A stretch of 64,000 nucleotides of DNA from Pseudomonas putida (GCF_001941965.1 NZ_MKZO01000025.1:248001-312000), one strand, 5' to 3'; positions 26,496-35,698 are shown, numbered from the stretch's first letter. Notes: generated by a model from the letters alone, not told the origin. Translations and numbers: made by a program.

Positions 26496-27506
26496 TTGTC
26501 CGCTCAGATCATTGCGATCGACGCAATGGGCGGGGACTTCGGTCCCCGCAGCATTGTCCAGGCAAGCCTTGCTTGTCTCTCGGCTACTCCCTCGCTGCAC
26601 CTGACCCTCGTCGGTCAACCCTCCCTCCTTGAAGATCTGATCGCTGGCCAGTCGGCTGCGGATCGCGCGCGCCTGCAAATCGTCGGGGCGAGCGAGGTGA
26701 TCGGCATGGACGAGCGGCCTTCCCAGGCGTTGCGTGGCAAACCCGATTCGTCGATGCGCGTCGCCCTCGAATTATTGCGTGATGGCAAGGTCCAGGCCTG
26801 CGTCAGCGCCGGCAATACCGGTGCCTTGATGGCGTTGTCACGCTATGTGCTGAAAACCCTGCCCGGCATCGATCGCCCGGCGATGGTGGCGGCAATCCCG
26901 ACCCAGACCGGCTACTGCCAGCTGCTCGACCTTGGCGCCAACGTCGATTGCAGTGCCGAGCACCTGTACCAGTTCGCCGTGATGGGCTCGGTGGCGGCCC
27001 AGGCCCTGGGGGTTTCCCGGCCGCGGGTGGCGCTGCTGAATGTCGGCACCGAGGACATCAAGGGCAACCAGCAGGTCAAGCTGGCGGCCAGCCTCCTGCA
27101 GCAGGCCCGTGGCCTGAACTACATCGGTTTCATCGAAGGTGACGGCCTGTATCGCGGCGAGGCGGATGTGGTGGTGTGCGACGGTTTCGTCGGCAATATC
27201 CTGCTCAAGTCCAGCGAAGGCCTGGCGACCATGATCGGTGCGCGCATCGAGGCGCTGTTCCGCGGTGGCGTGGCCTCGCGCCTGGTCGGAGCGATGGCCA
27301 TGCCGCTGCTCAAGCGCCTCAAGGCCGACCTGGCGCCGGCGCGACATAATGGCGCAAGTTTCCTCGGCCTGCAGGGCATCGTCATCAAAAGCCATGGCTC
27401 CGCCGGTGTGCAGGGCTTCCAGAGCGCGATCCAGCGGGCCCTGATCGAAATCCAGGAAAACCTGCCCGAACGCCTGCACGGCCGCCTCGAGGATCTGTTG
27501 CTTTAG
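26496..27506 (+). CDS. plsX: Phosphate acyltransferase PlsX
   Basis: 336 aa enzyme making acyl-phosphate from acyl-ACP for phospholipid synthesis. Start is the rare TTG at 26496 (then SAQIIAIDAMGGDFGPRS), three bases after the rpmF stop with GACGAG upstream; no ATG fits the conserved IAIDAMGGD start. Typical later motifs: SAGNTGALM, LNVGTED, GFVGNI. Confidence 0.95.
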   Translation: MSAQIIAIDAMGGDFGPRSIVQASLACLSATPSLHLTLVGQPSLLEDLIAGQSAADRARLQIVGASEVIGMDERPSQALRGKPDSSMRVALELLRDGKVQACVSAGNTGALMALSRYVLKTLPGIDRPAMVAAIPTQTGYCQLLDLGANVDCSAEHLYQFAVMGSVAAQALGVSRPRVALLNVGTEDIKGNQQVKLAASLLQQARGLNYIGFIEGDGLYRGEADVVVCDGFVGNILLKSSEGLATMIGARIEALFRGGVASRLVGAMAMPLLKRLKADLAPARHNGASFLGLQGIVIKSHGSAGVQGFQSAIQRALIEIQENLPERLHGRLEDLLL

Positions 27507-27633
27507 GCATAATCGCCAGGAAGTGGTTAAATGTGACCGCTTGGTTCTCGTTACCATCCAACTTTCGGTTTTCTTGTGTCCAGCTTCGGCTGGACACTCA
27601 TTTTCGACGACAAGATCACTAGGGGCTTGTTCA

Positions 27634-28572
27634 ATGTCTGCATCCCTCGCATTCGTCTTTCCCGGTCAAGGTTCGCAGTCCCTCGGCATGCTCGCCGAGC
27701 TGGGTGCCCAGTATCCGCTGGTCATCGATACCTTCCGTGAGGCCTCCGAGGCACTGGGCTACGATCTCTGGGCGCTGATCCAGGACGGCCCGGAAGAGCA
27801 ACTCAATCAAACCGACAAAACCCAGCCGGCCATCCTGACCGCATCGATCGCCCTGTGGCGTGTGTGGGAAGCCGAAGGCGGCGCGCGTCCGGCGTATGTC
27901 TCCGGTCACAGCCTGGGTGAATACAGTGCATTGGTCGCCGCTGGCAGCCTGACCCTGGCCGATGCAGTCAAGCTGGTCGAGCGCCGTGGCCAGCTGATGC
28001 AGGAAGCCGTGCCGGCCGGGCAGGGCGCCATGGCGGCGATCCTCGGCCTGGACGACGCCGATGTCGTGGCCATCTGTGCCGAAGCGGCCCAGGGCGATGT
28101 GGTCAGCGCGGTTAACTTCAACTCGCCAGGCCAGGTGGTCATCGCCGGTGCCAAGGCGGCGGTCGAGCGTGCGATGGAAGGCTGCAAGGCCCGCGGCGCC
28201 AAGCGCGCCCTGCCGCTGCCGGTCAGCGTGCCGTCGCACTGCGAGCTGATGCGTCCGGCGGCCGAGCGCTTTGCCGAGTCGGTCAACGCCATCGAGTGGA
28301 AGGCCCCGGCCATTCCCGTGGTGCAGAACGTCAGCGCGGCCGTGCCGGCTGATCTGGAAGTCCTCAAGCGCGACCTGCTGGAGCAGTTGTACAAGCCGGT
28401 CCGCTGGGTCGAGTGCGTGCAGACCCTGGCTGCCCAGGGTGCGGTGCAACTGGTCGAGTGCGGTCCTGGTAAAGTGCTGGCCGGCCTCAACAAGCGTTGC
28501 GCCGACGCCGTGACCACCTACAACCTCAATACCCCGGATGCCTTCGCCGCCGCCCGTGCGGCGCTGGCCTGA
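27634..28572 (+). CDS. fabD: Malonyl-CoA:ACP transacylase
   Basis: 312 aa cytosolic enzyme loading malonate onto ACP. Nucleophile Ser93 in GHSLGEYSAL, GQGSQ near the N-terminus, His in PSHCELM. ATG 27634 chosen (MSASLAFVFPGQGSQ); the frame is open upstream. The 127-bp gap after plsX contains an imperfect CCAGCTTCGGCTGG hairpin but no sure terminator. Confidence 0.96.
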   Translation: MSASLAFVFPGQGSQSLGMLAELGAQYPLVIDTFREASEALGYDLWALIQDGPEEQLNQTDKTQPAILTASIALWRVWEAEGGARPAYVSGHSLGEYSALVAAGSLTLADAVKLVERRGQLMQEAVPAGQGAMAAILGLDDADVVAICAEAAQGDVVSAVNFNSPGQVVIAGAKAAVERAMEGCKARGAKRALPLPVSVPSHCELMRPAAERFAESVNAIEWKAPAIPVVQNVSAAVPADLEVLKRDLLEQLYKPVRWVECVQTLAAQGAVQLVECGPGKVLAGLNKRCADAVTTYNLNTPDAFAAARAALA

Positions 28573-28586
28573 TTAGGAGAGCTTGC

Positions 28587-29327
28587 ATGAGTCTGCAAGG
28601 TAAAGTTGCACTGGTCACTGGCGCAAGCCGTGGCATCGGCCAGGCCATCGCCCTGGAGCTGGGTCGCCTGGGCGCTACCGTGATCGGTACCGCTACCTCC
28701 GCGTCCGGCGCCGAGCGTATCGCCGAGACCCTCAAGGAACACGGCATCACCGGCACCGGCCTGGAACTCAACGTTACCAGCGAAGAGTCCGTGGCGGCTG
28801 TCCTGGCGACGATCCAGGAGCAGTTCGGCGCGCCGGCGATCCTGGTCAACAACGCCGGCATCACCCGTGACAACCTGATGATGCGCATGAAAGACGACGA
28901 GTGGTTCGATGTCATCGACACCAACCTGAACAGCCTCTACCGTCTGTCCAAGGGCGTCCTGCGCGGCATGACCAAGGCTCGTTGGGGTCGTATCATCAGC
29001 ATCGGTTCGGTTGTGGGTGCCATGGGCAACGCCGGCCAGGCCAACTACGCTGCTGCCAAGGCTGGCCTGGAAGGCTTCAGCCGTGCGCTGGCGCGTGAAG
29101 TCGGTTCCCGCTCCATCACCGTGAACTCGGTCACTCCGGGCTTTATCGACACCGATATGACCCGCGAGCTGCCTGAAGCACAGCGCGAAGCGCTGCAGAC
29201 GCAAATTCCGCTGGGTCGTCTGGGTCAGGCCGATGAGATCGCCAAGGTGGTCGCATTCCTGGCTTCCGACGGTGCGGCTTACGTGACCGGCGCCACCATT
29301 CCGGTCAACGGCGGGATGTACATGTAG
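28587..29327 (+). CDS. fabG: 3-oxoacyl-[ACP] reductase
   Basis: 246 aa SDR enzyme, the NADPH-dependent first reduction of fatty acid elongation. Cofactor motif TGASRGIG (11-18), NNAG (88-91), catalytic Ser141, Tyr154, Lys158. AGGAGA precedes ATG 28587. In operon with fabD. Confidence 0.97.
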   Translation: MSLQGKVALVTGASRGIGQAIALELGRLGATVIGTATSASGAERIAETLKEHGITGTGLELNVTSEESVAAVLATIQEQFGAPAILVNNAGITRDNLMMRMKDDEWFDVIDTNLNSLYRLSKGVLRGMTKARWGRIISIGSVVGAMGNAGQANYAAAKAGLEGFSRALAREVGSRSITVNSVTPGFIDTDMTRELPEAQREALQTQIPLGRLGQADEIAKVVAFLASDGAAYVTGATIPVNGGMYM

Positions 29328-29523
29328 TTAAATGTGACGGATTGTTTTAAAAAAATGTCATACGAGCTGACTAAAATCCGTTATAAAGCTGCAACCAAAT
29401 TCCAGGGGAGTCGGTGGGTGTGATGGGGGAGGGGCGCGTTGAGCTTGAAAAGCAGGCGCCTTTCTATAAACTTACACACCGGCCAGCTGCCTGACATATG
29501 TCCATTAGGAGTGAAAACAAGGT

Positions 29524-29760
29524 ATGAGCACCATCGAAGAACGCGTCAAGAAAATCGTTGCCGAGCAACTGGGCGTCAAGGAAGAAGAAGTGAAGCCAGA
29601 GTCTTCCTTCGTTGACGATCTGGGTGCCGATTCCCTTGATACCGTTGAGCTGGTGATGGCTCTGGAAGAGGAATTCGAAACCGAGATTCCTGACGAAGAA
29701 GCCGAGAAGATCACTACTGTTCAAGCTGCTATCGACTACGTCAACAGCCACCAGGCTTAA
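29524..29760 (+). CDS. acpP: Acyl carrier protein
   Basis: 78 aa acidic carrier. Ser37 in GADSLDT takes the phosphopantetheine arm. TAGGAG stands upstream. The 196-bp gap after fabG (29328-29523) probably contains its own promoter, as is usual for acpP, but I could not pick convincing -35/-10 elements. Confidence 0.98.
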   Translation: MSTIEERVKKIVAEQLGVKEEEVKPESSFVDDLGADSLDTVELVMALEEEFETEIPDEEAEKITTVQAAIDYVNSHQA

Positions 29761-29790
29761 GACTTTTGTAGTCGTCGCTTCTTGTCAGGG

Positions 29791-29829
29791 AAAAACCGCA
29801 CTGCCTTTGCCGGCGTGCGGTTTTTTCTT
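29791..29829 (+). terminator. Terminator or attenuator between acpP and fabF
   Basis: Stem AAAAACCGCAC (29791-29801) / GTGCGGTTTTTT (29815-29826) plus T-run. It likely gives the excess acpP message over fabF, with partial read-through. Confidence 0.85.
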
Positions 29830-29866
29830 TGCAAGAGATGTAGACATATAGAAAAAGGAGAGCGCT

Positions 29867-31111
29867 GTGTCGCGTAGACGCGTCGTGGTCACCGGTATGG
29901 GCATGCTGTCGCCACTGGGTACCGATGTACCGAGCACCTGGCAGGGCATTCTGGCTGGCCGCAGTGGCATTGGTCTGATCGAGCATACTGACCTTTCAGC
30001 CTATTCCACCCGCTTCGGTGGTTCGGTGAAGGGCTTCGATGTCGAGCAGTACCTGTCGCTCAAGGAAGCTCGCAAACTCGACCTGTTCATCCAGTACGGC
30101 CTGGCGGCCGGTTTCCAGGCAGTGCGCAATGCCGGCCTGGAAGTCACCGATGCCAACCGTGAGCGCATTGGCGTGGCCATGGGCTCGGGTATCGGCGGCC
30201 TGACCAATATCGAAGAAACCAGCCGTACCCTGCATGATCAAGGCCCGCGGCGCATTTCGCCGTTCTTCGTGCCGGGTTCGATCATCAACATGATTTCCGG
30301 CTTCCTGTCCATCCACCTGGGTGTACAGGGGCCTAACTATGCCATCGCCACGGCCTGCACCACCGGTACCCACTGTATCGGCATGGCGGCACGCAACATC
30401 GCCTTCGGCGAAGCCGACGTGATGATTGCCGGCGGTGCCGAAATGGCCGCCTGCGGACTGGGCATGGGCGGCTTCGGTGCCTCGCGGGCGCTTTCGACCC
30501 GCAACGACGACCCGACCCGTGCCAGCCGTCCATGGGACAAGGGTCGCGACGGTTTCGTCCTGTCCGACGGTTCCGGTGCCCTGGTCCTGGAAGAGCTGGA
30601 GCACGCCAAGGCCCGTGGTGCGACCATTCACGCCGAGCTGGTCGGCTTTGGCATGAGCGGTGACGCCTACCACATGACCTCGCCACCGGAAGATGGCGCC
30701 GGCGCTGCACGCTGCATGGCCAACGCCCTGCGTGATGCGCAGATCGATCCGGGCCAGGTCAACTACATCAACGCCCACGGCACCTCGACCCCTGCGGGCG
30801 ACCTGGCCGAAGTGGCAGCGATCAAGTCGGTGTTCGGCGAGCACGCCTACAACCTGGCGGTCAGTTCCACCAAGTCCATGACCGGTCACCTGCTGGGTGC
30901 GGCGGGCGCGGTAGAGGCGATCTTCAGCGTTCTGGCGATCAACAGCCAGGTAGCGCCGCCAACTATCAACCTCGACGAGCCGGATGTCGGTTGCGACCTC
31001 AACTTCGTACCGCACGAAGCGCGCAACATGTCGATCGACGTGGTGCTGTCCAACTCGTTCGGTTTTGGCGGTACCAACGGTTCGCTGGTGTTCCGTCGGT
31101 TCGCCGGCTGA
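29867..31111 (+). CDS. fabF: 3-oxoacyl-[ACP] synthase II
   Basis: 414 aa condensing enzyme. Catalytic Cys164 in ATACTTGTHC; His residues in NAHGTSTPAGD and SMTGHLLGAAGA complete the C-H-H triad. GTG start at 29867 after AAAGGAGAGC. The stop overlaps pabC by one base (TGATG). Confidence 0.97.
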   Translation: MSRRRVVVTGMGMLSPLGTDVPSTWQGILAGRSGIGLIEHTDLSAYSTRFGGSVKGFDVEQYLSLKEARKLDLFIQYGLAAGFQAVRNAGLEVTDANRERIGVAMGSGIGGLTNIEETSRTLHDQGPRRISPFFVPGSIINMISGFLSIHLGVQGPNYAIATACTTGTHCIGMAARNIAFGEADVMIAGGAEMAACGLGMGGFGASRALSTRNDDPTRASRPWDKGRDGFVLSDGSGALVLEELEHAKARGATIHAELVGFGMSGDAYHMTSPPEDGAGAARCMANALRDAQIDPGQVNYINAHGTSTPAGDLAEVAAIKSVFGEHAYNLAVSSTKSMTGHLLGAAGAVEAIFSVLAINSQVAPPTINLDEPDVGCDLNFVPHEARNMSIDVVLSNSFGFGGTNGSLVFRRFAG

Positions 31112-31926
31112 TGCAGGCCTGGGTCGATGGGCAGAGCGCCGATACCCTGGCGCTGCAAAGCCGCGGCCTGGCCTATGGCGATGGTCTGTTCGAGACCATC
31201 GCCGTCAAGGCGGGGAAGCCCTCGCTGCTTGACTACCACCTTGATCGCCTGGCGTCCGGTTGCCGGCGCCTGGCCATCGAGGCCGATTTCCAGCTGATCC
31301 GCGACGAGTCCTGTCGGTACGCCGCCTTGCTCGGCGACGGCGTGCTCAAGCTGATCCTGACCCGTGGCGACAGCCAGCGTGGCTACGCCGCCGCCGCCGA
31401 CGCCATGCCGCGGCGAATCCTCCAGGGTAATCCGGCACCTGTGTATCCCGCTGAAAATGCCGAGCAGGGCGTCAGCCTTTTCCCCTGCCGTACCCGCCTG
31501 GCCGAACAGCCACTCCTGGCCGGCCTCAAGCACCTCAATCGCCTGGAGCAGGTACTGGCCCGTGCCGAGTGGCAGGGCACTGAATACGCTGAAGGATTGA
31601 TGCTGGATATGTCCGGCCGGGTCATCGAAGGGGTCTACAGCAACCTGTTCCTGGTGCGTGGCGGGCGCCTGCTCACTGCCGACCTGAGTCGCTGCGGCGT
31701 GGCTGGCGTCATGCGTGCCGCGCTGCTGGACGCTGCGGCCCGCGAAGGCATCGTCGCCGAGGTCCGCGACCTGAGCCTCGACGACCTGGAGCAGGCTGAT
31801 GAATTGTTTCTCTGCAACAGTGTCTACGGTGTCTGGCCGGTGCGTTCATTTGCGTCGCTGAACTGGTCGCCGGGGCCTCTCACCCGTAAACTGCAGGCCA
31901 TTGCCCGTACGCTACTGGATGCCTGA
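31111..31926 (+). CDS. pabC: Aminodeoxychorismate lyase
   Basis: 271 aa fold-type IV PLP enzyme releasing pyruvate from aminodeoxychorismate to give 4-aminobenzoate for folate. PLP Lys140 in GLKHLNRLEQ; GLAYGDGLFET near residue 19; EGVYSNLFLV. ATG 31111 shares a base with the fabF stop. fabF-pabC-mltG-tmk-holB is the standard gammaproteobacterial order. Confidence 0.95.
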   Translation: MQAWVDGQSADTLALQSRGLAYGDGLFETIAVKAGKPSLLDYHLDRLASGCRRLAIEADFQLIRDESCRYAALLGDGVLKLILTRGDSQRGYAAAADAMPRRILQGNPAPVYPAENAEQGVSLFPCRTRLAEQPLLAGLKHLNRLEQVLARAEWQGTEYAEGLMLDMSGRVIEGVYSNLFLVRGGRLLTADLSRCGVAGVMRAALLDAAAREGIVAEVRDLSLDDLEQADELFLCNSVYGVWPVRSFASLNWSPGPLTRKLQAIARTLLDA

Positions 31927-31928
31927 TT

Positions 31929-33095
31929 TTGAGACGTAAATTGTTGCTGCTGCTGGAGGTCGTGCTGATCCTCGGTGGCCTGGTGCTTGGGTATTCCGCC
32001 TGGAAAGTCAGTGCCTCGGTTGACCAGTCGCTGCATCTGGGTGGCGTGGAACTGCTGGATGTCCCCACCGGCACCAATCCCAACCGCATGTTCTATCGCA
32101 TGGAAGGTCAGGGTCTGATCAAGGACGCCTTCTGGCTGCGCCTTTACTGGCGCTTCAACATGGCCGGCACCGCCCTGCATACCGGCGAATACCGCATGAC
32201 CCCCGGCATGACCGTGCGTGACCTGTTCGACGCCTGGCGACGTGGCGACGTGGTCCGGTACAACCTGACTCTGGTCGAGGGCTGGAATTTCCGTCAGGTC
32301 CGCGCGGCGCTGGCCAAGCATGAAAAGATCAAGCACACCCTCGACGGCATGAGCGATGCCGAGGTGATGGACGAGCTCGGTCACCCTACCGTCTTCCCTG
32401 AAGGTCGCTTCTTCCCCGATACCTACAAGTTCGTGCGTGGTATGAGCGACGTCGAGCTGTTGCAGCAAGCCTATGCGCGCCTTGAAGAGGTGCTGGCGAA
32501 AGAGTGGGCCGATCGCCCCGCCGAGCTGCCGTATCGTGACCCTTACCAGGCGCTGATCATGGCTTCGCTGGTAGAGAAGGAAACCGGCGTACCCCAGGAG
32601 CGTGGGCAGATCGCCGGGGTCTTCGTGCGGCGCATGCAGATCGGTATGCAACTGCAGACCGATCCCACCGTCATCTACGGCATGGGCGAACGCTACAACG
32701 GCAAGATCACCCGTGCCGACCTGCGCGAGCCGACGCCCTACAACACCTATGTGATCAGCGGCCTGCCGCCGACGCCGATCGCCATGGTCGGTCGTGAGGC
32801 GATCCATGCCGCGCTCAACCCCGTGCCCGGCAGCAGCCTGTACTTCGTCGCCCGTGGCGATGGCAGCCATGTCTTCTCCGACGATCTCGACGCGCACAAC
32901 TCGGCGGTCCGCGAGTACCAGTTGAAGCGCCGCGCCGACTATCGTTCCAGCCCGGCCCCGCAGAACGGCAATGGCAATGGCAAGAGCCTGCCGGATGTCC
33001 CCGTGCAGCAGGAAGCGCCTGCCGTGCCGCCGGCCATCGGCCCGGCCGAAGCACCTGCCGAAGCGCCGGACAGCGGCGATGCCCCCAAGCAATGA
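31929..33095 (+). CDS. mltG: Endolytic murein transglycosylase
   Basis: 388 aa inner-membrane enzyme (YceG family) that cuts nascent glycan strands. N-terminal helix (4-23), a LysM-like subdomain with GMTVRDLFDAW, catalytic Glu in MASLVEKETG (residues 216/218), LQTDPTVIYG and TPYNTYVISGLPPTPI. A Pro/Ala-rich tail of about 50 residues follows the domain. Start is TTG 31929 (RRKLLLLLEVV), two bases after the pabC stop with GGATG upstream. Confidence 0.95.
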   Translation: MRRKLLLLLEVVLILGGLVLGYSAWKVSASVDQSLHLGGVELLDVPTGTNPNRMFYRMEGQGLIKDAFWLRLYWRFNMAGTALHTGEYRMTPGMTVRDLFDAWRRGDVVRYNLTLVEGWNFRQVRAALAKHEKIKHTLDGMSDAEVMDELGHPTVFPEGRFFPDTYKFVRGMSDVELLQQAYARLEEVLAKEWADRPAELPYRDPYQALIMASLVEKETGVPQERGQIAGVFVRRMQIGMQLQTDPTVIYGMGERYNGKITRADLREPTPYNTYVISGLPPTPIAMVGREAIHAALNPVPGSSLYFVARGDGSHVFSDDLDAHNSAVREYQLKRRADYRSSPAPQNGNGNGKSLPDVPVQQEAPAVPPAIGPAEAPAEAPDSGDAPKQ

Positions 33096-33114
33096 CCATT
33101 TTCGAGGACGCTGA

Positions 33115-33747
33115 GTGAGCGGTTTGTTTATTACCCTGGAAGGCCCGGAAGGCGCCGGCAAAAGCACCAACCGCGACTACCTGGCCGGGCATCTGCGCGA
33201 CCAGGGCCTGGACGTGCTGCTGACCCGCGAGCCGGGCGGCACGCCGCTGGCCGAGCGGATCCGCGAGCTGCTGCTGGCACCCAGTGATGAAAAGATGGAT
33301 GCCGACACCGAGCTGCTGCTGGTCTTCGCGGCCCGCGCCCAGCATCTGGCGCAAGTGATTCGTCCGGCCCTGGCCCGTGGGGCGGTGGTCCTTTGTGATC
33401 GCTTCACAGATGCCACCTACGCCTATCAAGGTGGTGGTCGCGGCCTCAGCGTCGAGCGCATCGCCACCCTGGAGCGCTTCGTCCAGGGCGGCCTGCAACC
33501 CGACCTGACCCTGCTGTTCGACCTGCCGGTGGAAGTCGGCCTGTCCCGTGCCGCGGCCCGTGGCCGCCTGGATCGCTTCGAGCAGGAAGGCCAGGCCTTC
33601 TTCGAGGCTGTGCGCCAGGCGTATCTGGAGCGCGCCAAGGCCGATCCGCAACGCTATCGCCTGATCGACGCGGCCCAGCCGCTGGCCGCCGTGCAGCAAT
33701 CGCTGGATGGCCTGGTCGGGCAGATCGTGGAGCGTTGCCGTGGCTGA
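33115..33747 (+). CDS. tmk: Thymidylate kinase
   Basis: 210 aa. P-loop GPEGAGKST at 10-18, DR(F/Y) motif CDRFTDATYAYQGGGRG, and a LID RGRLDRFE. Makes dTDP from dTMP. GTG start with GAGGACG upstream; overlaps holB by 8 bases. Confidence 0.97.
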   Translation: MSGLFITLEGPEGAGKSTNRDYLAGHLRDQGLDVLLTREPGGTPLAERIRELLLAPSDEKMDADTELLLVFAARAQHLAQVIRPALARGAVVLCDRFTDATYAYQGGGRGLSVERIATLERFVQGGLQPDLTLLFDLPVEVGLSRAAARGRLDRFEQEGQAFFEAVRQAYLERAKADPQRYRLIDAAQPLAAVQQSLDGLVGQIVERCRG

Positions 33748-34726
33748 GGCCTACCCGTGGCAGGCGGCGCTCTGGCAGCAACTGGCCGGGCGCGCCCGGC
33801 ATGCCCACGCCTACCTGCTGCACGGCCCGCAGGGCATCGGCAAGCGGGCCATGGCCGAGAACCTGATGGCGCTGCTGCTGTGCCAGCGCCCCGCGGAGCT
33901 CAAGGCCTGTGGCCAGTGCAAATCGTGCATGCTCCTGGCGGCCGGCAGTCACCCGGACAACTACATGCTGGAGCCGGAAGAAGCGGACAAGCCGATCAAG
34001 GTCGACCAGGTCCGTGACCTGGTCGGCTTCGTCACCCAGACCGCCCAGCTTGGCGGACGCAAGGTGGTGTTGATCGAGCCCGTCGAGGCGATGAACGTCA
34101 ACGCCGCCAACGCCTTGCTCAAGAGCCTCGAAGAGCCTTCTGGCGACACCGTGCTGCTGCTGGTCAGTCACCAGCCGAGCCGCCTGCTGCCGACCATCAA
34201 GAGCCGTTGCCAGCAAATTGCCTGTCCGCAGCCGAAGGAGGCCGAGAGCCTCGCCTGGCTGGCCGCAGCGCTGCCGGAGTGCGAGGAGCAGGAGCGTGTC
34301 GAGCTGCTGAGCCTGGCCGCCGGTTCGCCGCTGATGGCGGTCAGCCTGCAGGCCCAGGGCGTGCGCGAGCACCGTGCCCAGGTGGTCGATGGGGTGAAGA
34401 AGCTGCTCAAGCAGCAGCAATCGCCGACCCAACTCGCTGAAGCCTGGAAGGATGTGTCATTGCTGCACCTGTTCGACTGGTTCTGCGACTGGTCGAACCT
34501 GGTCCTGCGCTACCAGTTGACCCAGGACGAGGAAGGCCTGGGCCTGCCCGATATGCGCAAGGTGGTGCAATACCTCGCGCAGAAAAGCCCGCAGGGCAGG
34601 GTGCTGGAGATCCAGGACTGGATTCTCGAGCAGCGCCAGAAGGTCCTCGGCAAGGCCAACCTCAACCGCGTGCTGCTGCTCGAAGCCTTGCTGGCTTCCT
34701 GGGCGATGTTGCCGGGCCAGCGCTGA
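33740..34726 (+). CDS. holB: DNA polymerase III delta' subunit
   Basis: 328 aa clamp-loader subunit. Degenerate P-loop GPQGIGKR (29-36), zinc module cysteines 48, 57, 60 and 63, and the SRC motif in IKSRCQQI. GTG start at 33740 inside the tmk end. Directly followed (36 bp) by tatD; pilZ, which I expect here from P. aeruginosa, is absent. Confidence 0.95.
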   Translation: MAEAYPWQAALWQQLAGRARHAHAYLLHGPQGIGKRAMAENLMALLLCQRPAELKACGQCKSCMLLAAGSHPDNYMLEPEEADKPIKVDQVRDLVGFVTQTAQLGGRKVVLIEPVEAMNVNAANALLKSLEEPSGDTVLLLVSHQPSRLLPTIKSRCQQIACPQPKEAESLAWLAAALPECEEQERVELLSLAAGSPLMAVSLQAQGVREHRAQVVDGVKKLLKQQQSPTQLAEAWKDVSLLHLFDWFCDWSNLVLRYQLTQDEEGLGLPDMRKVVQYLAQKSPQGRVLEIQDWILEQRQKVLGKANLNRVLLLEALLASWAMLPGQR

Positions 34727-34762
34727 GTTCTTCAATTTCCCTTTTCAGACCGTGATTTCGCC

Positions 34763-35551
34763 ATGCTCGTAGATTCCCATTGCCACCTCGACCGTCTTGA
34801 TCTCGCTGCCCACGATGGCTCCCTGGATGCCGCGCTTGCGGCAGCGCGGGCCCGTGGCGTCGGGCATTTCCTGTGTATCGGGGTCAGCGCCGACAACGCC
34901 GCCCAGGTCAAGGCCCTGGCCGAGCAGTACGCCGATGTCGATTGCTCGGTGGGCATCCATCCGCTGGACCTGGCGCCCGGCGAAGCGCCGGCGCTGGACT
35001 GGCTGCTGCAGGAGCTGAACCACCCGAACGTGGTGGCGATCGGCGAGACCGGCCTGGACTATCACTACGAGCCGGAAGCGGCCGAGCTGCAGCAGGCCTC
35101 GTTCCGCCTGCACCTGGATGCCGCGCGCATCACCGGCAAACCGGTGGTTATCCACACCCGCGCCGCCCGGGCCGACACCCTGACCCTGCTGCGCGAGGCC
35201 GCCTTGCCCCAGGCCGGCGTGCTGCACTGCTTCACCGAGGGCTGGGACATGGCCAAGGCCGCCCTGGACCTCGGCTACTACATCTCCCTGTCCGGCATCG
35301 TCACCTTCCGCAATGCTGACGCCCTGCGCGACGTGGCCCGCCAGGTGCCGGCCGATCGCCTGCTGGTGGAGACCGATTCCCCTTATCTGGCGCCGATTCC
35401 CCATCGCGGCAAGCCGAACCTGCCGGAATACGTGCGTGATGTCGCCGAGTTCATCGCCCTTGTACGCGGTGAGCGCTACGAGCAACTGGCCGAGCAGACC
35501 ACCGAGAATTTCCGCCGGTTGTTCCCGCTGGCGCGAGTGCGGCAGGCCTGA
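34763..35551 (+). CDS. TatD-family metal-dependent deoxyribonuclease (YcfH type)
   Basis: 262 aa TIM-barrel hydrolase with metal ligands in DSHCHLD (His6, His8), GETGLDYHY, HTRAA, HCFTEGW and ETDSPYLAPIPHRG. YcfH/TatD enzymes act on DNA ends. Located after holB as in most gammaproteobacteria. Confidence 0.95.
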   Translation: MLVDSHCHLDRLDLAAHDGSLDAALAAARARGVGHFLCIGVSADNAAQVKALAEQYADVDCSVGIHPLDLAPGEAPALDWLLQELNHPNVVAIGETGLDYHYEPEAAELQQASFRLHLDAARITGKPVVIHTRAARADTLTLLREAALPQAGVLHCFTEGWDMAKAALDLGYYISLSGIVTFRNADALRDVARQVPADRLLVETDSPYLAPIPHRGKPNLPEYVRDVAEFIALVRGERYEQLAEQTTENFRRLFPLARVRQA

Positions 35552-35565
35552 GGCCGGCGAACGGG

Positions 35566-35685
35566 CAAAAAAAACCCGGGTTCTGGGGGAGGAATCCGGG
35601 TTAAGACCATTAGGAGTAAAACAAAGGCGAGCGCTCCTTGTTCACCTTTATCGGCAGGACACTTGGGGGGATATGCCCCGCCAAC
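35566..35685 (-). ncRNA. rgsA: RgsA-like small RNA (P16)
   Basis: The tatD-tetR gap holds a minus-strand unit: a -10-like TAATACT (35692-35698), then about 120 bases ending in an intrinsic terminator at 35567-35602. RgsA of P. aeruginosa, a stress-related RpoS-dependent sRNA of about 120 nt, lies beside the tatD homologue as I recall, so position, length and terminator agree. Identity is from context, not alignment. The segment includes GGCGGGGCATATCCCCCC, a likely 5' hairpin. Confidence 0.68.
35567..35602 (-). terminator. Terminator of the RgsA-like RNA
   Basis: Read on the minus strand: AACCCGG, loop, CCGGGTT then eight Ts. The T-run is on the minus strand only, which fixes the direction of the sRNA. 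Confidence 0.88.
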
Positions 35686-35691
35686 AATTCA

Positions 35692-35698
35692 AGTATTA
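35692..35698 (-). promoter_or_regulatory. Probable -10 (sigma70/RpoS) of the RgsA-like RNA
   Basis: TAATACT on the minus strand followed by TGAATTG, resembling the RpoS extended -10 (CTATACTTAA). No good -35 is seen, as is common for RpoS promoters. Confidence 0.45.

Noticed and set aside
29328..29523. acpP promoter
   Set aside because: TATAAA at 29382 has no acceptable -35 at 16-18 bases; a promoter is likely but cannot be placed by eye.
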